This document shows positions 45,610-52,134 of a DNA stretch of 52,134 nt, piece by piece. Position 1 is the stretch's first letter. Each line of letters opens with the position of its first letter. Source of the DNA: Variovorax sp. GTDB taxonomy: Bacteria; Pseudomonadota; Gammaproteobacteria; Burkholderiales; Burkholderiaceae_C. The notes below the pieces were generated by a model, which searched no databases, had not been told where the DNA came from, and was given only the letters and a program-made list of their open reading frames with translations. The stretch lies in NCBI GenBank assembly GCA_017744285.1, contig JAGIBP010000024.1:1-52134 (forward strand), in the 5' to 3' direction. Made by a program: the position numbers and the translations under genes.

Positions 45610-46575
45610 TCACGCGACCAGTTCTTCGCTGCGGAAATCTTCGTACGCCCTGGCAATGCCTTCGCGCAGCGGGACCCGGGGCATCCAGCCGAGCTCGCGA
45701 ATGCGGGAGATGTCGAGCAGCTTGCGCGGCGTGCCGTCGGGCTTGCTCGTGTCGTACTGGATCGCGCCGCGATAGCCCACGACCTCGCTGACCAGGCGGG
45801 CGAGTTCCGCGATCGACAGGTCCTCGCCCGCGCCGACGTTGATGTGGCTTGTCATGACCTCGGTGTGGGAGGCATAGACCTCGCGGGGAAGGTCCATGAC
45901 ATGGACGCACGCGTGGGCCAGGTCGTCGACGTACAGGAACTCGCGCTTGGGCGAGCCGGTCCCCCAGATCACGACCGACGGTGCGTCGGACATCTTGGCC
46001 TCGTGGAAGCGGCGGATCATCGCCGGCAGCACATGGCTGTTCTCGGGGTGGTAGTTGTCGCCCGGGCCGTAGAGGTTGGTCGGCATCACGCTGCGATAGT
46101 CGCAGCCGTACTGGCGGTTGTAGCTCTCGCACAGTTTGATGCCGGCGATCTTGGCGACCGCATAGGGTTCGTTGGTCGGTTCCAGCTTGCCGGTGAGCAG
46201 GGCGTCCTCGGCCATCGGCTGCGGCGCCATGCGCGGATAGATGCAGCTCGATCCGAGGAACAGCAGCTTGGACACGCCGCTGCGCCACGACTCGTGGACG
46301 ATGTTCGCCTCGACCATGAGGTTCGAGTAGATGAACTCCGCCGGATAGGTGTTGTTGGCGTGGATGCCGCCCACCAGGGCGGCCGCCATGTAGACCTCGC
46401 GCGGCTTTTCCTTGGCGAAGAAGGCCCGAACCTGCGACTGGTCGGTCAGGTCGAGTTCTGCGCGGCTGCGCGTCAGGATGTTCGTGTAGCCCTTGCCGGC
46501 GAGGCTGCGCACGATGGCGCTGCCCACCATGCCGCGGTGGCCCGCCACGAAGATCGGCTTCTGAAACTCGTTCAT
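45610..46575 (-). CDS. fcl: GDP-L-fucose synthase
   Basis: Fcl (WcaG) epimerises and reduces GDP-4-keto-6-deoxy-mannose to GDP-L-fucose with NADPH. The 321-residue protein starts [21 protein letters not shown], with the Rossmann GxxGxx[17 protein letters not shown] holds the catalytic Ser and conserved Cys, and the Tyr-x3-Lys pair is in [37 protein letters not shown] is also diagnostic. An AAGGCGAA ribosome site supports the ATG at 46575. Its substrate is made by GDP-mannose dehydratase (gmd), which is usually adjacent but is missing from this window. Confidence 0.95.
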   Translation of the reverse strand: MNEFQKPIFVAGHRGMVGSAIVRSLAGKGYTNILTRSRAELDLTDQSQVRAFFAKEKPREVYMAAALVGGIHANNTYPAEFIYSNLMVEANIVHESWRSGVSKLLFLGSSCIYPRMAPQPMAEDALLTGKLEPTNEPYAVAKIAGIKLCESYNRQYGCDYRSVMPTNLYGPGDNYHPENSHVLPAMIRRFHEAKMSDAPSVVIWGTGSPKREFLYVDDLAHACVHVMDLPREVYASHTEVMTSHINVGAGEDLSIAELARLVSEVVGYRGAIQYDTSKPDGTPRKLLDISRIRELGWMPRVPLREGIARAYEDFRSEELVA

Positions 46576-46615
46576 TCGGATTCGCCTTGATGTCCTGAGC
46601 TGCGGAAGAGGCAAG

Positions 46616-48058
46616 TCAGGCGAGCTTGCGGTCGCCATCGGCCCCGCCCAGCGCGGTTTCCGCTTCTTCGAAGCGCACGATGTCGTCGTCGCCGAGGTAG
46701 CTGCCCGTCTGGACCTCGATCACTTCGAGCGTGGTCTTGCCCGCGTTCTCCAGGCGATAGACCGCTCCCACGGGGATGTAGATCGATTCGTTCTCCTTCA
46801 CCAGCCGCGTTTCGCCGTCGCAGACCACGTGGGCCGCGCCCTTGACGACCACCCAGTGCTCGGCACGGTGGTGATGCATGCGCAGCGCCAGCCGCGCGCC
46901 GGGCTTCACGGTGAGCCGCTTGACCGCGAAGCGCTCGCCGTCGTCGATGCTGTCGTAGGCGCCCCACGGACGCGGGATGCGGCGGTGGCGCGTCGCCTGG
47001 CTCTGCCCCTGGGTCGTCAGCAGCGCGACGACGTCCTTCACCTGCTCGGCGCAGTCGTTGTGGGCCACGAGCAGGGCGTCGGGCGTGTCGACCACCAGCA
47101 GATCCCGCGTTCCCAGGGCCACGACCGGGCGGATCGGGGCATGGATGAAGGTATGGGTCGCGTTCATCGCGAAGCCCTGGCCGCTGATGCGGTTGCCGCC
47201 GGCGTCGCGCTCATGCAGGTCGGCCACCGCATTCCAGCTGCCGACGTCGCTCCAGCGTCCGCTGAAGGGGATGACGGCCACGCGGTCCGATTTCTCCAGC
47301 ACCGCGTAGTCGATGCTCTGGCTGCGGCAGCGCTCGAACGCCAGCCGCTCCATGCGCAGGAAGTCGCCGTCGACCTCGACGGCCGCGGTGGCGTTCCGGC
47401 ACGCATCGAGGATGTCGGGCGCATGTTGTTCCAGGGCCTGGATCAGCACCTTGGCCTGCACGAGCAGGATGCCGGCGTTCCAGAGGTTGCCGCCCTCCAG
47501 CAGCAGTTCCTCGGCGCGCGTTGCGGCGGGCTTCTCGATGAAGGCTGCGACCGCATGGCCGGCCTCCGCGGCCAGCGCGCCGCCAAGCTTTGCGCCCTGG
47601 CGGATGTAGCCATAGGCCGTGCTCGGAAACGTGGGCTCGACCCCGAAGGTCACGAGGTAGCCCTGCTGGGCCGCCGGGATGCCGCGGCGGATCGTTTCGA
47701 CGAAGCCCTCCGCATCCGGGATATGGTGGTCCGCAGGCGCGAAAAGCAGCAACTGGTCGGGCGGGTTCAGCAATGCCGTGGCGGCCATGGCCGCGGCCGT
47801 GTTGCGGGCCAAGGGCTCCAGCAGCTGCCGCCCGCTCACCTGGGCCGCTTCGATGCCCTCCTGGACCAGGAAGCGGTGCTCTTCCGCCGCCACGCAGGTC
47901 ACTTCCGGATTCAGCTTGCGAAGCCGCTCCAGCGTCAGGAGCAGCAGGCTCTTGTCGCCCACCAGCGGGACGAACTGCTTGGGCAGCGTCTTGCGCGAGA
48001 GAGGCCACAACCGGGTACCGCTTCCCCCGCAAAGGACGACGGGGTGCACCGATGTCAC
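46616..48058 (-). CDS. manC: Mannose-1-phosphate guanylyltransferase / mannose-6-phosphate isomerase
   Basis: ManC (CpsB) makes GDP-mannose from mannose-1-phosphate and, through its C-terminal domain, makes mannose-6-phosphate from fructose-6-phosphate. The 480-residue protein has the GTP-binding [20 protein letters not shown], then [14 protein letters not shown] and [10 protein letters not shown]. The type II isomerase cupin follows from about residue 360: [30 protein letters not shown] with metal-binding His residues. The GTG at 48058 is supported by GGGAGG 7 bases upstream and overlaps the initiating transferase stop by 4 bases (GTGA). Confidence 0.95.
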   Translation of the reverse strand: MTSVHPVVLCGGSGTRLWPLSRKTLPKQFVPLVGDKSLLLLTLERLRKLNPEVTCVAAEEHRFLVQEGIEAAQVSGRQLLEPLARNTAAAMAATALLNPPDQLLLFAPADHHIPDAEGFVETIRRGIPAAQQGYLVTFGVEPTFPSTAYGYIRQGAKLGGALAAEAGHAVAAFIEKPAATRAEELLLEGGNLWNAGILLVQAKVLIQALEQHAPDILDACRNATAAVEVDGDFLRMERLAFERCRSQSIDYAVLEKSDRVAVIPFSGRWSDVGSWNAVADLHERDAGGNRISGQGFAMNATHTFIHAPIRPVVALGTRDLLVVDTPDALLVAHNDCAEQVKDVVALLTTQGQSQATRHRRIPRPWGAYDSIDDGERFAVKRLTVKPGARLALRMHHHRAEHWVVVKGAAHVVCDGETRLVKENESIYIPVGAVYRLENAGKTTLEVIEVQTGSYLGDDDIVRFEEAETALGGADGDRKLA

Positions 48059-48777
48059 CGCGAACCCTCCCCGGTGACGACGGCGCGCACCGTCTTCAGG
48101 AGGATCTTGACGTCCAGCCAGAGCGACCAGTTGTTGACGTACTCCACGTCGAGCTCGACCCGGCGCGCATAGGAAAGCCGGTTGCGCCCGCTGACCTGCC
48201 ACAGCCCGGTGATGCCGGGACGCATGGAGCAGTAGTGCTCCCATCCCTTGCCGTACAGGCTGCGCTGGCGTTCCATGCACGGACGCGGACCCACCAGGCT
48301 CATGTCGCCCTTGAGCACGTTCCAGAACTGGGGCAGCTCGTCGAGGCTGAGCTTGCGGATGAACATGCCGATCGGCGTGATGCGGGGGTCTTTTTCCAGT
48401 TTCTGGAAGGTGTCCCATTCGGTGCGCGCCATGTCGTTGCGGCTCAGGAATTCGTCCAGCACGTCTTCCGAATTGCGCACCATCGAGCGGAACTTGTAGA
48501 AGCGAAAGCGCTGCCCGCCCGCGCCGAGCCGGTTCTGCCAGAAATGGACCGGCCGACCCATGCTGACCGCCACGCTCAGGGCCACGATCACGTAGAGCGG
48601 GCCGAACAGGGCGAAGAAGGTCAGGGCGCCCGCGATGTCCATGGACCGTTTGGCGATGCGCTCGAAGGAGCTCAAGCGGCGTGGCCGCGCAAAGGTGGCC
48701 GGTGCCGGAGAGCCGCCCCCATCGGGAGAAAAACGTCGGACCACGTTGCCGTTTGCGGTCGAGTCGGAACGAAACAT
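48055..48777 (-). CDS. Initiating undecaprenyl-phosphate sugar phosphotransferase (short form)
   Basis: This 240-residue enzyme starts EPS repeat-unit assembly by moving a sugar-1-phosphate onto undecaprenyl phosphate at the inner face of the inner membrane. It has only the catalytic core of the bacterial sugar-transferase family: the re-entrant hydrophobic helix SMDIAGALTFFALFGPLYVIV, basic RFRFYKFRSMV, the catalytic Asp-Glu in LSLDELPQFWNVLKGDMSLVGPRP and the C-terminal PGITGLWQVSGRN. The four-helix N-terminal domain of WcaJ/WbaP is absent, as in other short forms. The ATG at 48777 has GGGAGA 7 bases upstream. It is first in the minus-strand EPS unit. Confidence 0.92.
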   Translation of the reverse strand: MFRSDSTANGNVVRRFSPDGGGSPAPATFARPRRLSSFERIAKRSMDIAGALTFFALFGPLYVIVALSVAVSMGRPVHFWQNRLGAGGQRFRFYKFRSMVRNSEDVLDEFLSRNDMARTEWDTFQKLEKDPRITPIGMFIRKLSLDELPQFWNVLKGDMSLVGPRPCMERQRSLYGKGWEHYCSMRPGITGLWQVSGRNRLSYARRVELDVEYVNNWSLWLDVKILLKTVRAVVTGEGSR

Positions 48778-48857
48778 TTGAAATTCTCCCGTCACGGGTG
48801 CTGCTTCAATCGGAGGGCGTTGCAGTGTAACGCTTTACTACTATTAGCAAGAATTTG

Positions 48858-48886
48858 AACATATGCTGCTGCCCTTGTCGTGTCAA
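48858..48886 (-). promoter_or_regulatory. Strong sigma-70-like promoter of the EPS biosynthesis unit
   Basis: On the minus strand TTGACA (48886-48881) is a perfect -35 and TATGTT (48863-48858) matches four of six -10 bases. The spacer is exactly 17. Transcription should start near 48851, giving a leader of about 75 bases before the transferase ATG. It is the best match to a housekeeping promoter in the window. Confidence 0.68.
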
Positions 48887-49168
48887 CTAAAGCCGTACAT
48901 CGTCCGCCGAACGGCCTAGTCTCTGCCTCTGCACGGTGCATCCGGCGACTCGATGATGCATTGCAACATGTGTCGGTTGAGTGTAGTCCTTTTGTTTGAC
49001 AATATGTTAACGCTGGGGGGCCTGAATGTGTTGTTTCCAAACGCCGTTCGTCGAAATGTGACTTTGTGCAGGCGCTGGTTCTTGTGCGACGCAGCATCAC
49101 AACTCGCATCGAAGCGCGAAGTCCGGATACAGCTGAGCGGACCGCCTCGGCCGTTGCGCCGAGCCAAG
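48887..49168. other. AT-richer non-coding region between the rne terminator and the EPS promoter
   Basis: These 282 bases hold no convincing gene: open frames across it have poor codon composition and no ribosome site. Two operator-like elements are visible, the near-palindrome TTGACAATATGTTAA (48996-49010) and the odd palindrome TGCACGGTGCA (48930-48940). The region is long for an intergenic gap here and most likely controls the EPS unit. A small RNA cannot be excluded. Confidence 0.6.
48996..49010. promoter_or_regulatory. Operator-like near-palindrome upstream of the EPS promoter
   Basis: TTGACA-ATA-TGTTAA has 6-base half-sites that are inverted copies with one mismatch. It lies about 110-125 bases upstream of the -35 element, a usual distance for an activator site. 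The binding protein is unknown. Confidence 0.4.
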
Positions 49169-49199
49169 AAAAAAGCCCGGTGCTTTCGCACCGGGCTTT
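49169..49199 (-). terminator. Rho-independent terminator behind rne
   Basis: AAAGCCCGGTGC (49172-49183) and GCACCGGGCTTT (49188-49199) form a perfect 12-base stem with the 4-base loop TTTC. Read on the minus strand, a run of six T follows the stem. It begins about 45 bases after the rne stop codon and isolates rne from the EPS unit downstream on the same strand. Confidence 0.93.
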
Positions 49200-49243
49200 C
49201 CGGGAGACCAAACACGCGGCGGCCAGCGGGCCGCCACGGAATC

Positions 49244-52134
49244 TCAACCGTGCATGCCGGACGCCGGTCCTGCCTGCTGCTGCTCGAAAGGCAGCACCAT
49301 GCCGGCGAGATCCCGGCGGGTTTCGACCAGCACCAGGGGGCCGTCGTCGATCACGATCGCCGGGGGCCGCTCGCGCGGCACATGGACCGGCTTGGGTTCC
49401 GCTTCGATGGCTGCGCGAACCTGCGCGACGCGTTCCGCGTCGGAGTTGACCCAGTGCAGGCCCGAGCCTTCGGCGATCTGGGCGAGTTCGTCCAGGGGTA
49501 GTACGAACGGCTGAACCTTGGGCATCGTGCGCGTCGAAGGCGCGGCCGCCGGCACGACGATCGGTTCGGCAACCGGCGCGAGCGCAGCCGCTTCGGAGGC
49601 GACCGGCGTCGGGAGGGCCTTCGGGGCCCGATCTTCGCGCGGTGCGGGTTCTTCCGATGCGGCGGCGATCGATGCAGTCTCGCCCTCGTCGCGCGGGGCG
49701 CGCTCGCGGCGGTCGCGCCCGTAGCGGTCGCGCGAGCGGCCGCGGCGTTCGTCGCCTTCGCGGCGCGGTGCGGCCTCGGTGCCCGGGGCTTCGCCGGCAG
49801 CGTCGGCTTCTACCGGCGCGCTGCCGAAATCGGCAGCGACTTCCTCGGTCGACAGGGCCTCGGGCCGCGGGGCGCCTTCGCCGCGCCGTTCGCGGCGGCC
49901 TTCGCCGCGCTCGCCGCGCGGTGCACGCTCTTCACGGCCGCTGCGGCCACCGCGTTCCGCGCGTTCGCCTTGGGCGGCGTCGGCGCCAGCCTCGCGGGGT
50001 TCGCTGACGCGCTCGCGTGCGGCTTCGCCATTGCGTTCGCCACGTTCGCGGCGTTCGCCGCGGCCGCGCGGCGCACGTTCCGCCGATGCTGCGTCGCTGA
50101 CCGCGCCGCCAGCGGCGAGCGCCGGGGCTTCCAACTGGACGTCCGCGGCTTCCACGGCTTGCTGGCGCAGGTCGTTCTCGCGGCGCTCGCCGCGTCCGCG
50201 GCGCTCGCCTTCGCGGCCCGGGCGGGCCTCGCGCGGCTCGCGTGCCTGGCCTTCGGCGCGGGCCTCGCTGCGGCCCTCACGGCGTTCGCCTTCGCGACGC
50301 TCGCCTTCGCGACGCTCGCCGGAGCGGCCGCCGCGACGCTCGCCATTGCGTCCCTCGCCGCGTCCGCCGCGGCGCTGTTCGCCTTCGCGCTGGCCGCGCT
50401 GCCCTTCGCCGTCACGGCCGCCGCGGCCTTCGCGACGGGGCTTCGGTGCTTCGACCGGGATGGCAGCCGGTTCGGGCGCGGGTGCCGGCGCGGCGCCGAA
50501 GAGGCGCTTGATCCAGCCGAAGAAGCCGGTCTCGGCCGACTTGGCCTGCACCGTGGTGGCGGCGACCGGGGCCGGCGCCGGAGCGGGGGGCTGTGCGGCT
50601 TCGGGTTTCGGCGCCACGACAGGCGCCGGTGCGTCCGGCAGCACGCCCTTGATGACCGGCGTCTGCCGGTTGGTCGGCTCCTGCGAGCGGCGCGTCACCG
50701 CGGTCGGGTCCTCGAACTCGTCGGCCATCTTGTAGCTGGCCTCGATGTGGTCGAGTCGCGGGTCGTCGTGCTTGAGGCGCTCGAGCTTGTAGTTGGGCGT
50801 CTCGAGCGTCTTGTTGGGCACCATCAGCACGGAGACGCGCTGCTTGAGCTCGATCTTGGCGATCTCGGTGCGCTTCTCGTTCAGCAGGAAGGAGGCGACC
50901 TCGACCGGCACCTGCACGTGCACGGCGGCGGTGTTGTCCTTCATCGACTCTTCTTGAATGATGCGCAGGATCTGCAGCGCGCTCGATTCGGTGTCGCGGA
51001 TGTGGCCCGAGCCGCCGCAGCGCGGGCAGGGGATCGACGAGCCTTCGGAGAGGGCCGGCTTCAGGCGCTGGCGGCTCATTTCCATCAGGCCGAACTTGCT
51101 GATCGAGCCGAACTGCACGCGGGCGCGGTCCTGCCGCAGCGCGTCGCGCAGGCGGCTTTCGACCTCGCGGCGATTCTTCGACTCGTCCATGTCGATGAAG
51201 TCGATCACGATCAGGCCGCCCAGGTCGCGCAGGCGCATCTGGCGCGCCACTTCGTCGGCCGCTTCGAGGTTGGTGCGGGTGGCGGTCTCCTCGATGTCGC
51301 CGCCCTTGATGGCGCGGGCCGAGTTGACGTCGATGGACACCAGCGCTTCGGTGTGGTCGATCACGATGGCGCCGCCCGAGGGCAGTTGCACGGTGCGGGC
51401 GTAGGCCGACTCGATCTGGTGCTCGATCTGGAAGCGGCTGAACAGCGCGGCATCGTCGCGGTAGCGCTTCACGCGGGCGGCATGCTCGGGCATGACGTGC
51501 GCCATGAACTGCTGCGCCTGCTCGTAGATGTCGTCGGTGTCGATGAGGATGTCGCCGATGTCGTGATTGAAGTAGTCACGGATGGCGCGGATGACGAGCG
51601 ACGATTCCTGGTAGATCAGGAAGGCGCCCTTGCCGCCCTTGGCGGCGCCGTCGATGGCGGTCCACAGCTTGAGCAGGTAGTTCAGGTCCCACTGCAGCTC
51701 GGGCGCGGTGCGGCCGATGCCGGCGGTGCGCGCGATGATGGACATGCCCTTGGGGTATTCGAGCTGGTCCATCGCCTCCTTGAGCTCGGCGCGGTCCTCG
51801 CCCTCGATGCGCCGGCTCACGCCGCCGCCGCGCGGGTTGTTGGGCATCAGCACCACGTAGCGGCCGGCCAGCGAAATGAAGGTGGTGAGGGCCGCGCCCT
51901 TGTTGCCGCGTTCCTCTTTCTCGACCTGGACGACCAGTTCCTGGCCTTCACGGATGACTTCATTGATGCGGGCCTGGCTGGGCGAGACGCCTTCGGCGAA
52001 GTACTGCTTGGAGATTTCCTTGAACGGCAGGAAGCCGTGGCGGTCCTCGCCGTAGTCGACGAAGCAGGCCTCCAGGCTGGGCTCGACGCGGGTGACGACG
52101 GCCTTGTAGATGTTGCCCTTGCGCTGTTCGCGGC
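49244..52134 (-). CDS. rne: Ribonuclease E, 5' end cut by window edge
   Basis: RNase E is the essential endonuclease that starts messenger RNA decay and matures rRNA and tRNA, and it scaffolds the degradosome at the inner membrane. Only about 962 residues are in the window; the first residues, with the start of the S1 domain, lie beyond 52134. The visible part starts inside the S1 domain ([22 protein letters not shown]). It continues through the 5'-sensor, then the catalytic [18 protein letters not shown] and the zinc-link [11 protein letters not shown]. After about residue 490 of the visible part the tail is disordered, rich in Arg, Glu and Gly, with repeats of ERREG, and ends GPASGMHG. The tail is the variable protein- and RNA-binding arm. 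Confidence 0.94.
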   Translation of the reverse strand, partial: REQRKGNIYKAVVTRVEPSLEACFVDYGEDRHGFLPFKEISKQYFAEGVSPSQARINEVIREGQELVVQVEKEERGNKGAALTTFISLAGRYVVLMPNNPRGGGVSRRIEGEDRAELKEAMDQLEYPKGMSIIARTAGIGRTAPELQWDLNYLLKLWTAIDGAAKGGKGAFLIYQESSLVIRAIRDYFNHDIGDILIDTDDIYEQAQQFMAHVMPEHAARVKRYRDDAALFSRFQIEHQIESAYARTVQLPSGGAIVIDHTEALVSIDVNSARAIKGGDIEETATRTNLEAADEVARQMRLRDLGGLIVIDFIDMDESKNRREVESRLRDALRQDRARVQFGSISKFGLMEMSRQRLKPALSEGSSIPCPRCGGSGHIRDTESSALQILRIIQEESMKDNTAAVHVQVPVEVASFLLNEKRTEIAKIELKQRVSVLMVPNKTLETPNYKLERLKHDDPRLDHIEASYKMADEFEDPTAVTRRSQEPTNRQTPVIKGVLPDAPAPVVAPKPEAAQPPAPAPAPVAATTVQAKSAETGFFGWIKRLFGAAPAPAPEPAAIPVEAPKPRREGRGGRDGEGQRGQREGEQRRGGRGEGRNGERRGGRSGERREGERREGERREGRSEARAEGQAREPREARPGREGERRGRGERRENDLRQQAVEAADVQLEAPALAAGGAVSDAASAERAPRGRGERRERGERNGEAARERVSEPREAGADAAQGERAERGGRSGREERAPRGERGEGRRERRGEGAPRPEALSTEEVAADFGSAPVEADAAGEAPGTEAAPRREGDERRGRSRDRYGRDRRERAPRDEGETASIAAASEEPAPREDRAPKALPTPVASEAAALAPVAEPIVVPAAAPSTRTMPKVQPFVLPLDELAQIAEGSGLHWVNSDAERVAQVRAAIEAEPKPVHVPRERPPAIVIDDGPLVLVETRRDLAGMVLPFEQQQAGPASGMHG
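50291..50320 (-). repeat. Tandem 15-base repeat inside rne
   Basis: TTCGCGACGCTCGCC occurs twice in direct succession (plus-strand reading), with a degenerate third copy to its left. The 15-base unit is in frame and codes for Gly-Glu-Arg-Arg-Glu. Such units can gain or lose copies by slippage without a frameshift. Confidence 0.85.

Noticed and set aside
48916..49215. Open frame of about 100 codons on the minus strand between rne and the EPS unit
   Set aside because: It runs through the rne terminator stem, lacks a Shine-Dalgarno and has third-position composition unlike neighbours.
48953..49501. Open frame of 182 codons on the plus strand overlapping the end of rne
   Set aside because: It overlaps the well-supported rne C-terminus and terminator and has no ribosome site or known domain.

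Overview
The window is 52 kb of high-GC bacterial chromosome, densely coded and with few gaps. Gene content and order point to a betaproteobacterium of the Comamonadaceae, most like Variovorax. This is inferred from the beta-type 5S rRNA tail, the argH / algZ-algR / hemCDXY neighbourhood, the PbpC plus alpha-2-macroglobulin pair and the EPS gene set. No similarity search was run. I see no insertion sequence, integrase, tRNA or CRISPR array.

Layout. (1) 1-118: the 3' end of a 5S rRNA and its terminator, so an rRNA operon lies to the left. (2) 254-3205: a NUP-family lipoprotein, dinB (DNA polymerase IV) and a putative glycolipid-binding protein. (3) 3228-7570: a lactate locus, with lldD and an MFS carboxylate-type transporter on the minus strand and lldP diverging on the plus strand. 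(4) 7584-17853, all minus: a 1985-residue thioester alpha-2-macroglobulin, DUF2277, a thioesterase, a small membrane protein, a LysE exporter, pbpC and a possible 44-residue protein. (5) 18005-19144: an OpgC-type membrane acyltransferase. (6) 19126-24296, minus: GT2, uxs, ugd, GT4 and an SGNH hydrolase lipoprotein, a UDP-glucuronate/UDP-xylose glycan module with a sigma-54-like site in front. (7) 24414-35991: argH, then algZ-algR, an AI-2E/PerM protein, ppc (opposite strand) and hemC-hemD-hemX-hemY. (8) 36228-48777: an exopolysaccharide locus of two convergent units. The plus unit is wza-wzb-wzc (export and tyrosine-kinase control). The minus unit is an initiating sugar transferase, manC, fcl, a glycosyltransferase-like protein, an acetyltransferase, a Wzy-like polymerase and two GT4 enzymes. 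(9) 49244-52134, minus: rne, whose 5' end is cut by the window edge, with a strong terminator behind it.

How the parts fit. The EPS locus is Wzx/Wzy-type: a lipid-linked unit is started by the phosphoglycosyl transferase, extended by glycosyltransferases, fed with GDP-mannose and probably GDP-fucose (ManC, Fcl), acetylated, polymerised by Wzy and exported through Wza under Wzc/Wzb control. No flippase (wzx) and no GDP-mannose 4,6-dehydratase (gmd) occur in the window, so the pathway must be completed elsewhere. The Ugd/Uxs module could supply glucuronate or xylose to the same or another glycan. AlgZ/AlgR is a LytS/LytTR-type two-component pair of the kind that controls surface traits in relatives.

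I did not find a clearly new system. The best leads are the 44-residue ORF with a perfect Shine-Dalgarno and a tandem operator-like repeat, the NUP lipoprotein that carries a nucleoside-phosphorylase-like motif, the sigma-54-like site in front of the UDP-xylose module, the incomplete EPS locus with two operator-like promoter regions, and the unassigned glycosyltransferase-like protein inside it.
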